A stretch of DNA of 55,268 bases from the NCBI GenBank assembly GCA_947164825.1, contig CAMUYE010000004.1:1-55268 (forward strand), read 5' to 3'. This stretch comes from an uncultured Clostridia bacterium. Lineage in GTDB: Bacteria > Bacillota > Clostridia > Oscillospirales > Oscillospiraceae. Shown one piece after another: positions 8,579 through 15,834 of this stretch. The position numbers and the translations under genes were made by a program. Under the pieces are notes generated by a model. That model did no database searches. It saw only the letters and a list, made by a program, of their open reading frames with translations, and was not told where the DNA came from. How positions within the stretch are numbered: position 1 is the stretch's first letter; each line of letters opens with the position of its first letter.

Positions 8579-8782
8579 CTACTCGTCAATCATTTCCATA
8601 ATGTCGTCAACGGTGCAATTAAGAGCCTTGCACACTTTGCATAGGACATCAGTGGTGACGTTATCCCCATGTGTCAACTTGTTCATTACATAATGACTAA
8701 CGCCAGCCATTTCCTCAAGATCCTTCTTCTTTAGATCTCGGTCTATTAAGAGCTTCCATAATTTTTTATAACTCACAGTCAT
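8579..8782 (-). CDS. Small Xre-type HTH regulator, candidate R-M controller protein
   Basis: A 67-residue helix-turn-helix protein. The segment KDLEEMAGVSHYVMNKLTHG forms the helix-turn-helix, and the tail NCTVDDIMEMIDE is typical of one-domain Xre regulators. The ATG at 8782 has GAGG 8 to 10 bases upstream; longer in-frame readings lack such a site. It lies upstream of and in the same direction as the methyltransferase operon, the usual position of C proteins that delay nuclease expression when an R-M system enters a new host. A promoter and a palindrome are visible upstream. Control of the operon by this protein is inference. Confidence 0.8.
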   Translation of the reverse strand: MTVSYKKLWKLLIDRDLKKKDLEEMAGVSHYVMNKLTHGDNVTTDVLCKVCKALNCTVDDIMEMIDE

Positions 8783-8864
8783 ATAGCAAACCTCATTTAC
8801 TTTATTGCTTGTGCCAATAGTATTGGGAGTGCCGCTTTTCAACATATAAATCTGTATTTTGATA

Positions 8865-8893
8865 ATTATATCACAGCCCGCACAAAAAGTCCA
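8865..8893 (-). promoter_or_regulatory. Candidate sigma-A promoter for the Xre gene
   Basis: On the minus strand a perfect TATAAT (8865-8870) lies 17 bases after TGGACT (8888-8893, four of six consensus bases). The transcript would start about 90 bases before the Xre start codon. Confidence 0.5.
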
Positions 8894-8908
8894 CATATTT
8901 CAACAAAT

Positions 8909-8924
8909 GTTTTCGTTCGAAAAC
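8909..8924. promoter_or_regulatory. Palindromic candidate operator upstream of the Xre promoter
   Basis: GTTTTCGTTCGAAAAC is a palindrome with 7-bp arms and a 2-base centre, 15 bp upstream of the -35 box of the Xre promoter. Its place suits a binding site for the Xre protein itself, but binding is inference from position and symmetry. Confidence 0.4.
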
Positions 8925-9023
8925 TCAATCAAGGTATAACGTCATAAGGACATACAAACCCTTCAATTTGGCAAATATTAACCTGTGTTTCTGATGGAGT
9001 TTCTATGATGTCAAATCTGCAAA

Positions 9024-9206
9024 TCAGATTTTTGCACATTGGACTCTGGCGCGGCGTCTGGCTATCATATACGCGAAGGGAAACCAAAACGATGCGTAAA
9101 TGAAGGAGGCACAGTACTCGGATGCGTCCATGTTGCCGCGCAGCACGCAGGCAGCATCCCAGATTTGTTTTTCAAAGCCAATCGTAGCGGTATTCTTATC
9201 AGCCAT
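9024..9206 (-). pseudogene. hsdM: hsdM 5' fragment (type I R-M modification subunit remnant)
   Basis: From an ATG at 9206 with GAGGTG upstream, the first 31 codons read like the start of HsdM: MADKNTATIGFEKQIWDAAC then VLRGNMDASEY. In intact HsdM this is followed by a VVLGLIFLKYISD-type segment. Here the sequence diverges right after SEY into an unrelated stretch and stops after about 60 codons, so some 450 residues of the family are missing. The abrupt loss points to a deletion. The remnant sits between the R-M cargo and the recombination module, suggesting that a type I system once occupied, or was replaced in, this cargo slot. Confidence 0.7.
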
Positions 9207-9348
9207 GTTGTACACCTCGCCGCAGGCAACTTGCCTATAGTAATTCTAAGTTTTCATACCACAAAACGCCTTGACTTGCAATTTGTTTCTTCCGGGATTT
9301 CAGCAAAACCCGCAAAATAGCAAGTAGAACTGACAATATTTTTGGAGG

Positions 9349-9372
9349 CCGTCAGTATTCGACGGTATTTTT
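9349..9372 (+). terminator. Weak stem-loop with T-rich tail
   Basis: CCGTC (9349-9353) pairs with GACGG (9361-9365) and is followed by TATTTTTATT. The short stem and lack of a gene just upstream on this strand make the assignment weak. The rest of the gap from 9207 to 9506 is AT-rich sequence in which I see no gene. Confidence 0.3.
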
Positions 9373-9506
9373 ATTATGCTTTCCATATACTCGGAGCAAG
9401 GGAGAAAACACAGGCAAAACATCAAAAAAACTAAAAAAATGTAAAAGCCGGGGTGTGTGAATTTCACTTGCTCCCGGTGCGTGCATGCCCCGCAGGAGGT
9501 ATGCAC

Positions 9507-9908
9507 ATGTACAAATCGAATATTGATCCTGCCGAGAAGCTTCGTGCGGAATTCACATCCTGGCTCGCGACATTGATGCGGCGAGCCAGGATTGATTATT
9601 TCCGAAGCAAAGAAAGAGAGGTAAAAACAATATCGCTGGATGAAGTGAATGAGACCGGCTTCGCGGTCCAGGATGAGTATCCCATTTCGGAGTCATCATT
9701 TCAGTTTGAGGAGGAACGCCTTGCCCGGGCGTTCTTTTCTTTACCCCTGCAGCGGCAGCAAATCCTCACGATGCTGTATGTCGACGAACTGCCGCCGGAA
9801 GAAATCGCCAGGCTCCTGCACTGCTCTGTAGACAACATCTACAAAACCAGACGTCGGACGCTGAACTCGCTTAGAAAAATGCTGGATGAATTGGAGGGAA
9901 CAACATGA
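9507..9908 (+). CDS. Sigma-70 region 4-like regulator of the integrative element (Tn916 Orf7-like)
   Basis: A 133-residue protein. The C-terminal part RQQILTMLYVDELPPEEIAR followed by LLHCSVDNIYKTRRR is a sigma region 4-type helix-turn-helix (about 80-120). The N-terminal half is basic and helical. Tn916-family elements carry such a protein a little upstream of xis and int, where it takes part in regulating excision or transfer. The ATG at 9507 is preferred because AGGAGG lies 7 to 8 bases upstream; the ATG at 9501 is too close to that site. Its last codon overlaps the next gene by four bases (ATGA). Confidence 0.8.
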   Translation: MYKSNIDPAEKLRAEFTSWLATLMRRARIDYFRSKEREVKTISLDEVNETGFAVQDEYPISESSFQFEEERLARAFFSLPLQRQQILTMLYVDELPPEEIARLLHCSVDNIYKTRRRTLNSLRKMLDELEGTT

Positions 9909-10102
9909 ATCTATCTGCTGAAGAATTCCAGAGGATCCTGGAAGGTGCTGTAGCCGGCAGGCATTCAGATCTCGAAACAATTCTGGAGCTGTACCTGCCG
10001 TTGATCAATCGGTTCTCCATGGTCGACGGGGAGATAGACGAAGATCTCCGTCAATATCTGATGATACATATTGCCCTGAATATCTCAAAATTCGTTCTGT
10101 GA
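9905..10102 (+). CDS. HTH_16-type small protein (Tn916 Orf8-like)
   Basis: A 65-residue helical protein (MNLSAEEFQRILEGAVAGRH, then DLETILELYLPLINRFS) that fits the small helix-turn-helix family found beside the sigma-like protein in Tn916-type elements. It overlaps that gene by ATGA, so the two are translationally coupled. Its precise role is not established; regulation of recombination or transfer genes is inferred from the conserved neighbourhood. Confidence 0.7.
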   Translation: MNLSAEEFQRILEGAVAGRHSDLETILELYLPLINRFSMVDGEIDEDLRQYLMIHIALNISKFVL

Positions 10103-10467
10103 TGATTGCCTGTGGAAAAATTCAAAAATTTTCTCCGAGGTGTCCAATTTGCAGGAAAACTGATCGTGGTTATCAGTAGAGGCATCCCCATGCGACTCTT
10201 TGCTGCGTAACTGCAGTGATGTACCTTGACAATTTCAAGCGCCTGATCTTTCCCAGGAGGCCGAGCGGCTATCTCTCCTGTCGCCAGCAGGAGCAAGAGC
10301 ACTCATGCGCAGATGGCAACCGCGCAACGCGACGATGCTTCCGAGGGGTACAATGATACTTCCGCCCAACGCGGCCCGGTCGGAGTAGACGGGGAGATGA
10401 AATTTCTATGTGTCCATTCGCCAGGCATCAGGCGTATTTCAGCAATTATCACTATGGGAGGTTTTTT
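10103..10467. other. Intergenic region between the HTH_16 gene and xis
   Basis: These 365 bp hold no supported gene. There are short hairpins (for example CTCCTG pairing with CAGGAG near 10277-10296, and CGCC with GGCG just before xis). In related elements this stretch carries promoters and binding sites for recombination proteins, but no specific site can be read here. Confidence 0.4.
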
Positions 10468-10665
10468 ATGTCTGAACAACCTACAAATGAAAAAGACCTC
10501 CGCCGAACTTACAAGGTGGAGGAGCTGGCGCCTATCCTGGGCATTGGCAGGAACAGTGCCTATGAGCTGGTACGATCCGGTCAGATCCGAAGCTTTCGGG
10601 TTGGTCGCGCCTATCGTGTACCCAAGGACGCCGTAGAAGAATTCCTGCGAAAAACGTCGGATTAA
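10468..10665 (+). CDS. xis: Excisionase (Xis), MerR-like HTH_17
   Basis: A 65-residue protein with the excisionase-family winged helix-turn-helix: YKVEELAPILGIGRNSAYEL, then GQIRSFRVGRAYRVP and a short helical end. Such proteins bind near attachment sites and bias the integrase toward excision. The ATG at 10468 has GGGAGG about 7 bases upstream. It lies 73 bp before the integrase gene, in the same direction, the standard order in Tn916-like modules. Confidence 0.88.
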   Translation: MSEQPTNEKDLRRTYKVEELAPILGIGRNSAYELVRSGQIRSFRVGRAYRVPKDAVEEFLRKTSD

Positions 10666-10666
10666 G

Positions 10667-10695
10667 TTGTAAATCAGCCATGCTGTCGGTATAAT
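10667..10695 (+). promoter_or_regulatory. Candidate promoter of the integrase gene
   Basis: TTGTAA (10667-10672) is separated by 17 bases from a perfect TATAAT (10690-10695), 44 bp before the integrase ATG. It starts two bases after the xis stop codon, giving int its own promoter. Confidence 0.6.
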
Positions 10696-10738
10696 ATAGA
10701 TAGAAACAGACTGCTGTATGGCTGGGAAGGAGGATAAA

Positions 10739-11926
10739 ATGCCATACAACAATTCCAAGCGCACGGCAGGCGGAGCCGGTACAATCCGCAAAAAAACTTT
10801 TGTTTCAAATGGGAAAGAATATACTTACTGGGAAGCACGTTACACCTCGGGGTATGATCCCGGAACCGGGAAGCAGATTCAGCGCACGATCAACGGGAAG
10901 TCCAAGAAGGAAGTGGCGGAAAAGCTTCGGGAAGCAACGGCCAGCATCGACAAAGGCACCTACCTTGACCCCTGCAAAATGACGCTTGGCGAATGGCTGG
11001 ACATTTGGGCAAAGGAATACCTGATCGGTGTGAAGGAATCCACGGCATACACCTATAAGACGTCTATCAAGAACCACATTAAGCCCGCAATGGGCGCCGT
11101 TCGGCTGGACGCCGTGACGCCGCACATGATCCAGGGATTCTATAACAGCAAGCTCGAAACCCATTCCGCCAAGACGATCAAGAACTTTCACGGGGTTCTC
11201 CACGCTGCGCTGAAGCAGGCCGTCCTGAACGGTTACATCGCGACGAACCCGGCAGACGCCTCCATCCGCCCCCGGGTTGAGAAAAAGGAGATGCACCCCA
11301 TGGATGAGTATCTGATCACGGACTTTTTGGAGGCAATCCGGGGAGAGCAGTTCGAGTACCTGTTTTTCGTGACCCTGTTCACCGGGATGCGCAAAGGCGA
11401 GGTTCTTGGACTCACTTGGGATGCTGTGGACTTTTCCCGCGGAACCATTCTGATCGACAAGCAGCTTCAGCGGCCCCGAGAAGGCGATGGAAAGTGCATT
11501 CTCGTCACGACCAAGAACGGGAAATCCAGAAAGCTGAAGCCCGCCCGGGAGGTCATGAATGTCCTGTACCGCACCAAGAAGCAACAGATGGCCTGGCAGC
11601 TTGAACATGGCGAATGCTTCCAGAATCCGATGAACCTGGTCTTTACCAATGAGTTTGGCGGCTACCTGAACCCCAATACGGTCTACAACCATTTCAAGGA
11701 GGTTGTCGCCCAGATTGGCGCACCGGACATTCGTTTCCATGACATGCGGCATTCCTACGCTGTGGCAGCGCTGCAAGCCGGAGATGATGTCAAAACCGTG
11801 CAGGGCAATCTCGGCCACGCCACGGCAGCTTTCACGCTGGACGTCTACGGACACGTGACGGATCAGATGAAGGAGGAGAGCGCCAACCGGATGGAGCGCT
11901 TTATCCACAGCGTCAGGACAGCTTAA
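10739..11926 (+). CDS. int: Tyrosine recombinase/integrase of the element
   Basis: A 395-residue Tn916/phage-type integrase. It has an N-terminal AP2-like DNA-binding segment (about 10-60), an SAM-like core-binding domain (about 75-165), and a catalytic domain with the first Arg in TGMRKGEVLGLTW, HDMRH (His-x-x-Arg), LGH, and the nucleophilic Tyr in LDVYGHV. It catalyses site-specific insertion and excision of the element. The ATG at 10739 has AAGGAGG 5 bases upstream; an earlier in-frame ATG at 10718 lacks a site. It points toward the 3' end of the tRNA-Gln gene about 240 bp away, which is the likely integration target. Confidence 0.95.
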   Translation: MPYNNSKRTAGGAGTIRKKTFVSNGKEYTYWEARYTSGYDPGTGKQIQRTINGKSKKEVAEKLREATASIDKGTYLDPCKMTLGEWLDIWAKEYLIGVKESTAYTYKTSIKNHIKPAMGAVRLDAVTPHMIQGFYNSKLETHSAKTIKNFHGVLHAALKQAVLNGYIATNPADASIRPRVEKKEMHPMDEYLITDFLEAIRGEQFEYLFFVTLFTGMRKGEVLGLTWDAVDFSRGTILIDKQLQRPREGDGKCILVTTKNGKSRKLKPAREVMNVLYRTKKQQMAWQLEHGECFQNPMNLVFTNEFGGYLNPNTVYNHFKEVVAQIGAPDIRFHDMRHSYAVAALQAGDDVKTVQGNLGHATAAFTLDVYGHVTDQMKEESANRMERFIHSVRTA

Positions 11927-12124
11927 ACGCCGATTGACAAAGTAACTCGATACGAATAAGGGAAAACAATTTCGGCACCCAAGTCCCGTTTTTGCTAGGA
12001 AAATGCATAGAAATTCCGTGCATATTTTTTGTGAATACAGTGGGTAAAGGTCAAAAAAGTGTCAAAATCCTGATTGTAGACACAAAAATCAAATAAAATG
12101 ACCTGAAAAGTACCGAAAAGCAAA

Positions 12125-12157
12125 GAAAAAGAGCCAAAATCCGAAGATTTCAGCTCT
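12125..12157 (-). terminator. Rho-independent terminator downstream of tRNA-Gln
   Basis: On the minus strand AGAGC and GCTCT enclose an inner AAATC/GATTT stem with a TTCG loop, followed by TTTTT. It starts seven bases after the CCA end of the tRNA. As it lies on the element side of the tRNA, it was probably brought in with the element. The rest of 11927-12163 is AT-rich and holds no gene. Confidence 0.65.
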
Positions 12158-12163
12158 TAATCT

Positions 12164-12190
12164 TGGCAGCGGGTGAAGGATTCGAACCCT
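12164..12190. other. Probable attachment site (right end of the integrated element)
   Basis: The 3' end of the tRNA-Gln gene, including CCA, borders the integrase module exactly, and base composition changes from AT-richer cargo on the left to GC-rich chromosome on the right. tRNA 3' ends are the usual targets of such integrases. A second copy of this segment should mark the far end of the element; it is not in the window, so the core cannot be delimited. Confidence 0.45.
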
Positions 12191-12237
12191 CACAAACGGA
12201 GTCAGAGTCCGGTGTGCTACCATTACACAAACCCGCT
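12164..12237 (-). tRNA. tRNA-Gln (anticodon CTG)
   Basis: The minus strand folds into a full cloverleaf. The acceptor AGCGGGT pairs with ACCCGCT, followed by discriminator G and an encoded CCA. The D stem is GTGT/GCAC, the anticodon loop CTCTGAC gives anticodon CTG, and the T arm is GAGGG-TTCGAAT-CCTTC. It decodes CAG. A good promoter lies upstream and a terminator downstream. Confidence 0.95.
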
Positions 12238-12278
12238 ATCGTGCGCTCTCCTCTGACGATTTCGCAAGCGCATATATT

Positions 12279-12306
12279 ATTATATGCAGAAATGCGGAAA
12301 TGTCAA
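12279..12306 (-). promoter_or_regulatory. Consensus promoter of tRNA-Gln
   Basis: On the minus strand perfect TTGACA (12301-12306) and perfect TATAAT (12279-12284) are 16 bases apart, about 40 bp before the tRNA. Confidence 0.85.
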
Positions 12307-12400
12307 GAAAAAATTTGCGGTTCCGCAAAAAATTACGCTTTTATGCTCCGGATCTGAAAAAGAGACGCGGCGGCACGGAAGAAATAAGAGCTTCGCACAG

Positions 12401-12438
12401 AAAAAGGGGAGCGCGGTCTGATTACAGACGGCGCTCCC
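12401..12438 (-). terminator. Rho-independent terminator of the zinc-ribbon membrane gene
   Basis: On the minus strand GGGAGCGC and GCGCTCCC enclose an inner GTCTG/CAGAC stem and are followed by CCTTTTT. It lies 30 bp after the stop at 12468. Confidence 0.8.
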
Positions 12439-12467
12439 GCTGGAATGCAAAGGATTATCTCGTGCGA

Positions 12468-13061
12468 TTACTTTTTCTGAAGCTTCATGATCATCATCAA
12501 GACGGTGGCAGCGACAAGACCGCTCACAAGGAGCAGGAACAGCCAGCCGGCGATGGAGAGTCTCAGCCCGGAGAGGATCCAGATGAGGATGAAGATCATG
12601 AAAATCATCACGGCCGCGCCGGCCTCGAAGAACCACAGGAACTTGAAGTTGAACCAGTCGAAGAAGTCCAGAACGAGGAAGGTGATCGACAGGGTGAACA
12701 GGACGGTGATGATCCTCGAGAGGAAAACGGAACCAGCTTCCATGGCGTAGTGGCCGCCGTAGTAGCGGGAATAGAAGACCCGGATCAGGGACACGAGCAC
12801 GCAGGTGACCAGCAGGCCGGCGGTGCAGAAGAACAGGATCTTCTCCATGACCGACATGGAGCTGAGCTTGCCGAACGGGCCGCCTTTGGCCTGAGGCGCC
12901 TTGACAGGAGCGGCAGGGGGAGTATAGGCGGGAGCGGGGTTGGGTTCAAAGCCGGGGTTGACAGGGGCGGCGGGCGTTTCGGGCACAGGCATCTTGCTGC
13001 CGCAGTTGGGGCAGAAAATCTGGCCGTCCTCGACGCGAGTCCCGCAGTTTTCACAGAACAT
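12468..13061 (-). CDS. Zinc-ribbon membrane protein of unknown function
   Basis: A 197-residue protein. It begins with a double-Cys zinc ribbon (CENCGTRVEDGQIFCPNCGSK), then a Pro/Ala-rich linker (about 30-65), and then four hydrophobic segments in the C-terminal 125 residues. The ATG at 13061 is chosen because GGAGG lies 8 bases upstream; the earlier ATG touches that site. Zinc-ribbon plus membrane-segment proteins of this type are common in Clostridia and have no firm role. It stands alone: the next gene upstream is divergent. Confidence 0.75.
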   Translation of the reverse strand: MFCENCGTRVEDGQIFCPNCGSKMPVPETPAAPVNPGFEPNPAPAYTPPAAPVKAPQAKGGPFGKLSSMSVMEKILFFCTAGLLVTCVLVSLIRVFYSRYYGGHYAMEAGSVFLSRIITVLFTLSITFLVLDFFDWFNFKFLWFFEAGAAVMIFMIFILIWILSGLRLSIAGWLFLLLVSGLVAATVLMMIMKLQKK

Positions 13062-13254
13062 GGTCATTCCTCCGTTCTTTTTCAATTCAGTATCAGCAGA
13101 TCAATATCGCTGTAAATCTATCATACTCCTGTTTGAGGGAAATGTCAATCCGCTTTCCCGGAAAAACTTTCTCATTCCATCGGCTTCGCGGGATTGCGGC
13201 AGGAGGGGAAGATAAAATGGGAATATCAGAACCAACGCAAGCGGAGGAATGCGG

Positions 13255-14067
13255 ATGCAATTGTCAAAACGAAAAACCCAGGACCGGGACAGAACCCTCC
13301 TGATGCTGCCGCCGGAGCAGATCCGCCCGAACCCGGGGCAGCCCCGGCGGCATTTCGACCGGGCGGGGCTGGAGGAACTGGCTGCTTCCATCGCGCAGCA
13401 CGGCCTGCTCCAGCCTGTCACCGTGCGCAGGCAGGGGGAGGTCTATGAGCTGATAGCGGGGGAGCGGCGGCTCCGGGCGGCGCGGCTGGCCGGACTCAAA
13501 GAGATCCCCTGCGTGCTGCTGGCGCTGGATGGGGAACAGAGCAGCCTGGCCGCCCTGGTGGAGAACCTGCAGCGGCAGGACCTGGACTGCTGGGAGGAGG
13601 CGGAGGGGATCGCCCGGCTCATGCGGATCTGGGGACTGACCCAGGAACAGGCGGCGGCCCGTCTGGGCAAAAGCCCCTCCGCCGTGGCAAACAAGCTCCG
13701 GCTGCTGAAGCACAGCCCTGCCGTCCGGACCGCGCTGCGGGAAAACGGCCTCTCGGAACGCCACGCCCGGGCGCTGCTTCGTCTGCCGGAGGAGGCCCAG
13801 CGGCTGCAGGCCGTGAAGGCGATCGTCAAGGGAGATCTGACCGTCGCCAGGACGGAGGCCCTTGTGGAGGCCATGCTGGAACAGCAGCCGAAGCCGAAGC
13901 CGACCCGGAAGCTGCTGGTGAAGGACCTGCGGCTGTTTTTGAACTCGGTGGACCGGCACCTGGAGACCCTGCGCCAGGCGGGGTTTTCCGCGGGTCTCGA
14001 GCGGGCCGACACGGAGGACGCGATCGTGCTGACGATTACCCTCCCAAAGTCACAAAAAGAGGATTAA
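13255..14067 (+). CDS. ParB/Noc family DNA-binding protein
   Basis: A 270-residue ParB-family protein. The N-terminal domain holds PNPGQPRRHFD, then the ParB-type box GERRLRAARLAGL near residue 75, where known members bind and hydrolyse CTP. A helix-turn-helix follows (QEQAAARLGKSPSAVANKLR), and the C-terminal part would dimerise. Members either bind parS for chromosome segregation (ParB/Spo0J) or act in nucleoid occlusion (Noc). No parA is adjacent, which slightly favours Noc, but the two cannot be separated here. The ATG at 13255 is placed 7 bases after GGAGG; the ATG at 13249 is too close. A 26-bp duplication covers its stop codon. Confidence 0.85.
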   Translation: MQLSKRKTQDRDRTLLMLPPEQIRPNPGQPRRHFDRAGLEELAASIAQHGLLQPVTVRRQGEVYELIAGERRLRAARLAGLKEIPCVLLALDGEQSSLAALVENLQRQDLDCWEEAEGIARLMRIWGLTQEQAAARLGKSPSAVANKLRLLKHSPAVRTALRENGLSERHARALLRLPEEAQRLQAVKAIVKGDLTVARTEALVEAMLEQQPKPKPTRKLLVKDLRLFLNSVDRHLETLRQAGFSAGLERADTEDAIVLTITLPKSQKED

Positions 14068-14093
14068 TCCCAAAGTCACAAAAAGAGGATTAA
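14042..14093. repeat. Perfect 26-bp tandem duplication spanning the parB-like stop codon
   Basis: Two exact head-to-tail copies, 14042-14067 and 14068-14093. Each starts TCCCAAAGTCAC and ends GAGGATTAA. The first includes the last seven codons and the TAA of the ParB-family gene; the second provides another TAA two bases out of frame. Confidence 0.95.
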
Positions 14094-14097
14094 ACAC

Positions 14098-14126
14098 TTG
14101 CCAACCGGAGCCCCGTGTGCTATAAT
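14098..14126 (+). promoter_or_regulatory. Promoter of the dapA-dapB-ddh operon
   Basis: TTGCCA (14098-14103) and a perfect TATAAT (14121-14126) are 17 bases apart. The leader to the dapA start is only about 50 bases, too short for a lysine riboswitch. Confidence 0.75.
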
Positions 14127-14185
14127 AGCATGAAAAAGTCTGACCAATTCAATTATGACCAAGCTCACAAAGGAGAACGGTTTTT

Positions 14186-15073
14186 ATGGAAAAGAAACAC
14201 ATTTTTCAGGGTGTCGCCACCGCGCTGGTGACGCCGATGAACGAGTCCGGCGTGGACTACGAGGCCCTGGGCAAGCTGATCGACTGGCAGATCGCCTCCG
14301 GCATCAACGCCCTGGTGGTCTGCGCCACCACCGGCGAAGCCCCCACCCTGACCGACAACGAGCACTGCAAGGTCCTGGAGTTCGCCATCCAGCGCTCCGG
14401 CCACCGCATCCCCATCATCGCGGGCACCGGCTCCAACGATACCAACCACGCCATTATGATGTCCCAGTTCGCCTGCGCCATCGGCGCCGACGCAGTGCTC
14501 TGCGTGACCCCCTATTACAACCGGCCCACCCAGAGCGGCCTGATCGCCAGCTACAGCGCCATTGCCGACGCCTCCACGGCCCCGGTCATCCTCTACAACG
14601 TGCCCTCCCGGACCGGCACCAACATCGAGCCCGAGACCTACGGCGTCCTGGCGGATCACCCCAACATCTGCGCCATCAAGGAGGCCAACGGCCGGATCTC
14701 CAAGATCGCCGAGACCTTCCGGGTCGTGGGCGACCGGCTGGACATCTACTCTGGCAACGACGACCAGACCCTGCCCATCCTGGCCTACGGCGGCAAGGGC
14801 GTGATCTCCGTGGCGGCCAACGTGGTGCCCGAGCGGATGGTGAAGCTCTGCGACCGCTTCTTCGCCGGGGACCTGGCCGGGGCCGTGAAGGATCAGCTGG
14901 AGCTCCTGCCCCTGATCCAGTCCCTCTTCCTCCAGACCAACCCGATCCCCGCCAAGGCCGCCCTGGCCCGCATGGGCAAGATCGAGGATCGGCTGCGCCT
15001 GCCCCTGACCCCCATGGAGGAGCCGCACCGCGGCAAGCTGTTCACAAGAATGGAAGAGATGGGGCTGATTTAA
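14186..15073 (+). CDS. dapA: 4-hydroxy-tetrahydrodipicolinate synthase
   Basis: A 295-residue cytosolic enzyme that condenses pyruvate with aspartate semialdehyde, the first committed step of the diaminopimelate/lysine pathway. It shows the DapA features TTGEAPTL near residue 50, the Tyr in CVTPYYNRP, the YNVPSRTGTN segment and the Schiff-base Lys in ICAIKEANG. Length is standard. AAAGGAG lies upstream of the ATG, and a promoter is seen at 14098-14126. It is followed after one base by dapB and then ddh, so the operon runs straight to meso-diaminopimelate. Confidence 0.97.
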   Translation: MEKKHIFQGVATALVTPMNESGVDYEALGKLIDWQIASGINALVVCATTGEAPTLTDNEHCKVLEFAIQRSGHRIPIIAGTGSNDTNHAIMMSQFACAIGADAVLCVTPYYNRPTQSGLIASYSAIADASTAPVILYNVPSRTGTNIEPETYGVLADHPNICAIKEANGRISKIAETFRVVGDRLDIYSGNDDQTLPILAYGGKGVISVAANVVPERMVKLCDRFFAGDLAGAVKDQLELLPLIQSLFLQTNPIPAKAALARMGKIEDRLRLPLTPMEEPHRGKLFTRMEEMGLI

Positions 15074-15074
15074 G

Positions 15075-15818
15075 ATGAAAGTGATACTGAACGGCGCCTG
15101 CGGGCGCATGGGGCGCGTTTTTCAGAGAGTATTTCGGGAAAAGTGCCCCGATGACAGCTTGATCCCCGTGGACGTCATGGGCGAGGAAGGGGAGACCTAC
15201 AGGAACCTGACCGACTACGACGGCCCCGCCGACTGCGTCGTGGACTTCTCCCACCACAGCCTGACCCCGGCCCTGACAGCCTATGCCGCCGCCCGCAAGC
15301 TGCCCCTGGTCATCGCCACCACGGGTCAGACCCCCGAGGAGCTGGCGGCCATCCGGGAGGCGGCTCAAACCGTCCCGGTCCTGCTTGCCAGCAACTTCTC
15401 TCTGGGCATCGTGGTGCTGACGGCTCTGGCCCGCCAGGCCGCCAAGGCCTTCCCCGAGGCGGACATCGAGATCGTGGAGACCCACCACAACCGGAAGCTG
15501 GACGTGCCCAGCGGCACGGCCCTGACCCTGGCGAAGGCGGTCCAGTCCGTCCGGCCCGGCAGCCGCCTGGTGGTTGGCCGCCACGAGAACGGCAAGCGCG
15601 ACCCAGCTGACATCGGCGTCCATTCCCTGCGCATGGGCAATATCGTGGGCGTCCATGAGATCCATATCTGCACCGACACGCAGACCCTCACCCTTCGCCA
15701 CGAGGCCCATGACCGGGCGCTCTTCGCCGAGGGCGCCCTGACCGCCGCAGGGTGGATTCTGGAAAAAGAGCCTGGCCTGTACGACATGGACCAGGTTCTC
15801 AACGATCTGATTCAATAA
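15075..15818 (+). CDS. dapB: 4-hydroxy-tetrahydrodipicolinate reductase
   Basis: A 247-residue enzyme that reduces the DapA product with NAD(P)H to tetrahydrodipicolinate. The N-terminal nucleotide-binding motif is NGACGRMGR, the substrate site includes VETHHNRKLDVPSGTAL, and the C-terminal half carries the conserved GNIVGVHEI. The ATG comes one base after the dapA stop, so the genes are coupled. Its product is the substrate of both Ddh (next gene) and DapL (50100-51308). Confidence 0.97.
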   Translation: MKVILNGACGRMGRVFQRVFREKCPDDSLIPVDVMGEEGETYRNLTDYDGPADCVVDFSHHSLTPALTAYAAARKLPLVIATTGQTPEELAAIREAAQTVPVLLASNFSLGIVVLTALARQAAKAFPEADIEIVETHHNRKLDVPSGTALTLAKAVQSVRPGSRLVVGRHENGKRDPADIGVHSLRMGNIVGVHEIHICTDTQTLTLRHEAHDRALFAEGALTAAGWILEKEPGLYDMDQVLNDLIQ

Positions 15819-15834
15819 CAGGAGGTTCGAACCC

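Noticed and set aside
9039..9320. A 93-codon plus-strand frame over the hsdM remnant
   Set aside because: No ribosome site and no family; the opposite strand carries the recognisable HsdM start.
10805..11908. A 367-codon frame opposite the integrase gene
   Set aside because: The integrase on the plus strand has all catalytic motifs; the antisense frame has no family features and no ribosome site.
14127..14185. Lysine riboswitch before dapA
   Set aside because: The leader is only about 50 bases and has none of the conserved blocks; a lysine riboswitch needs about 170 bases.
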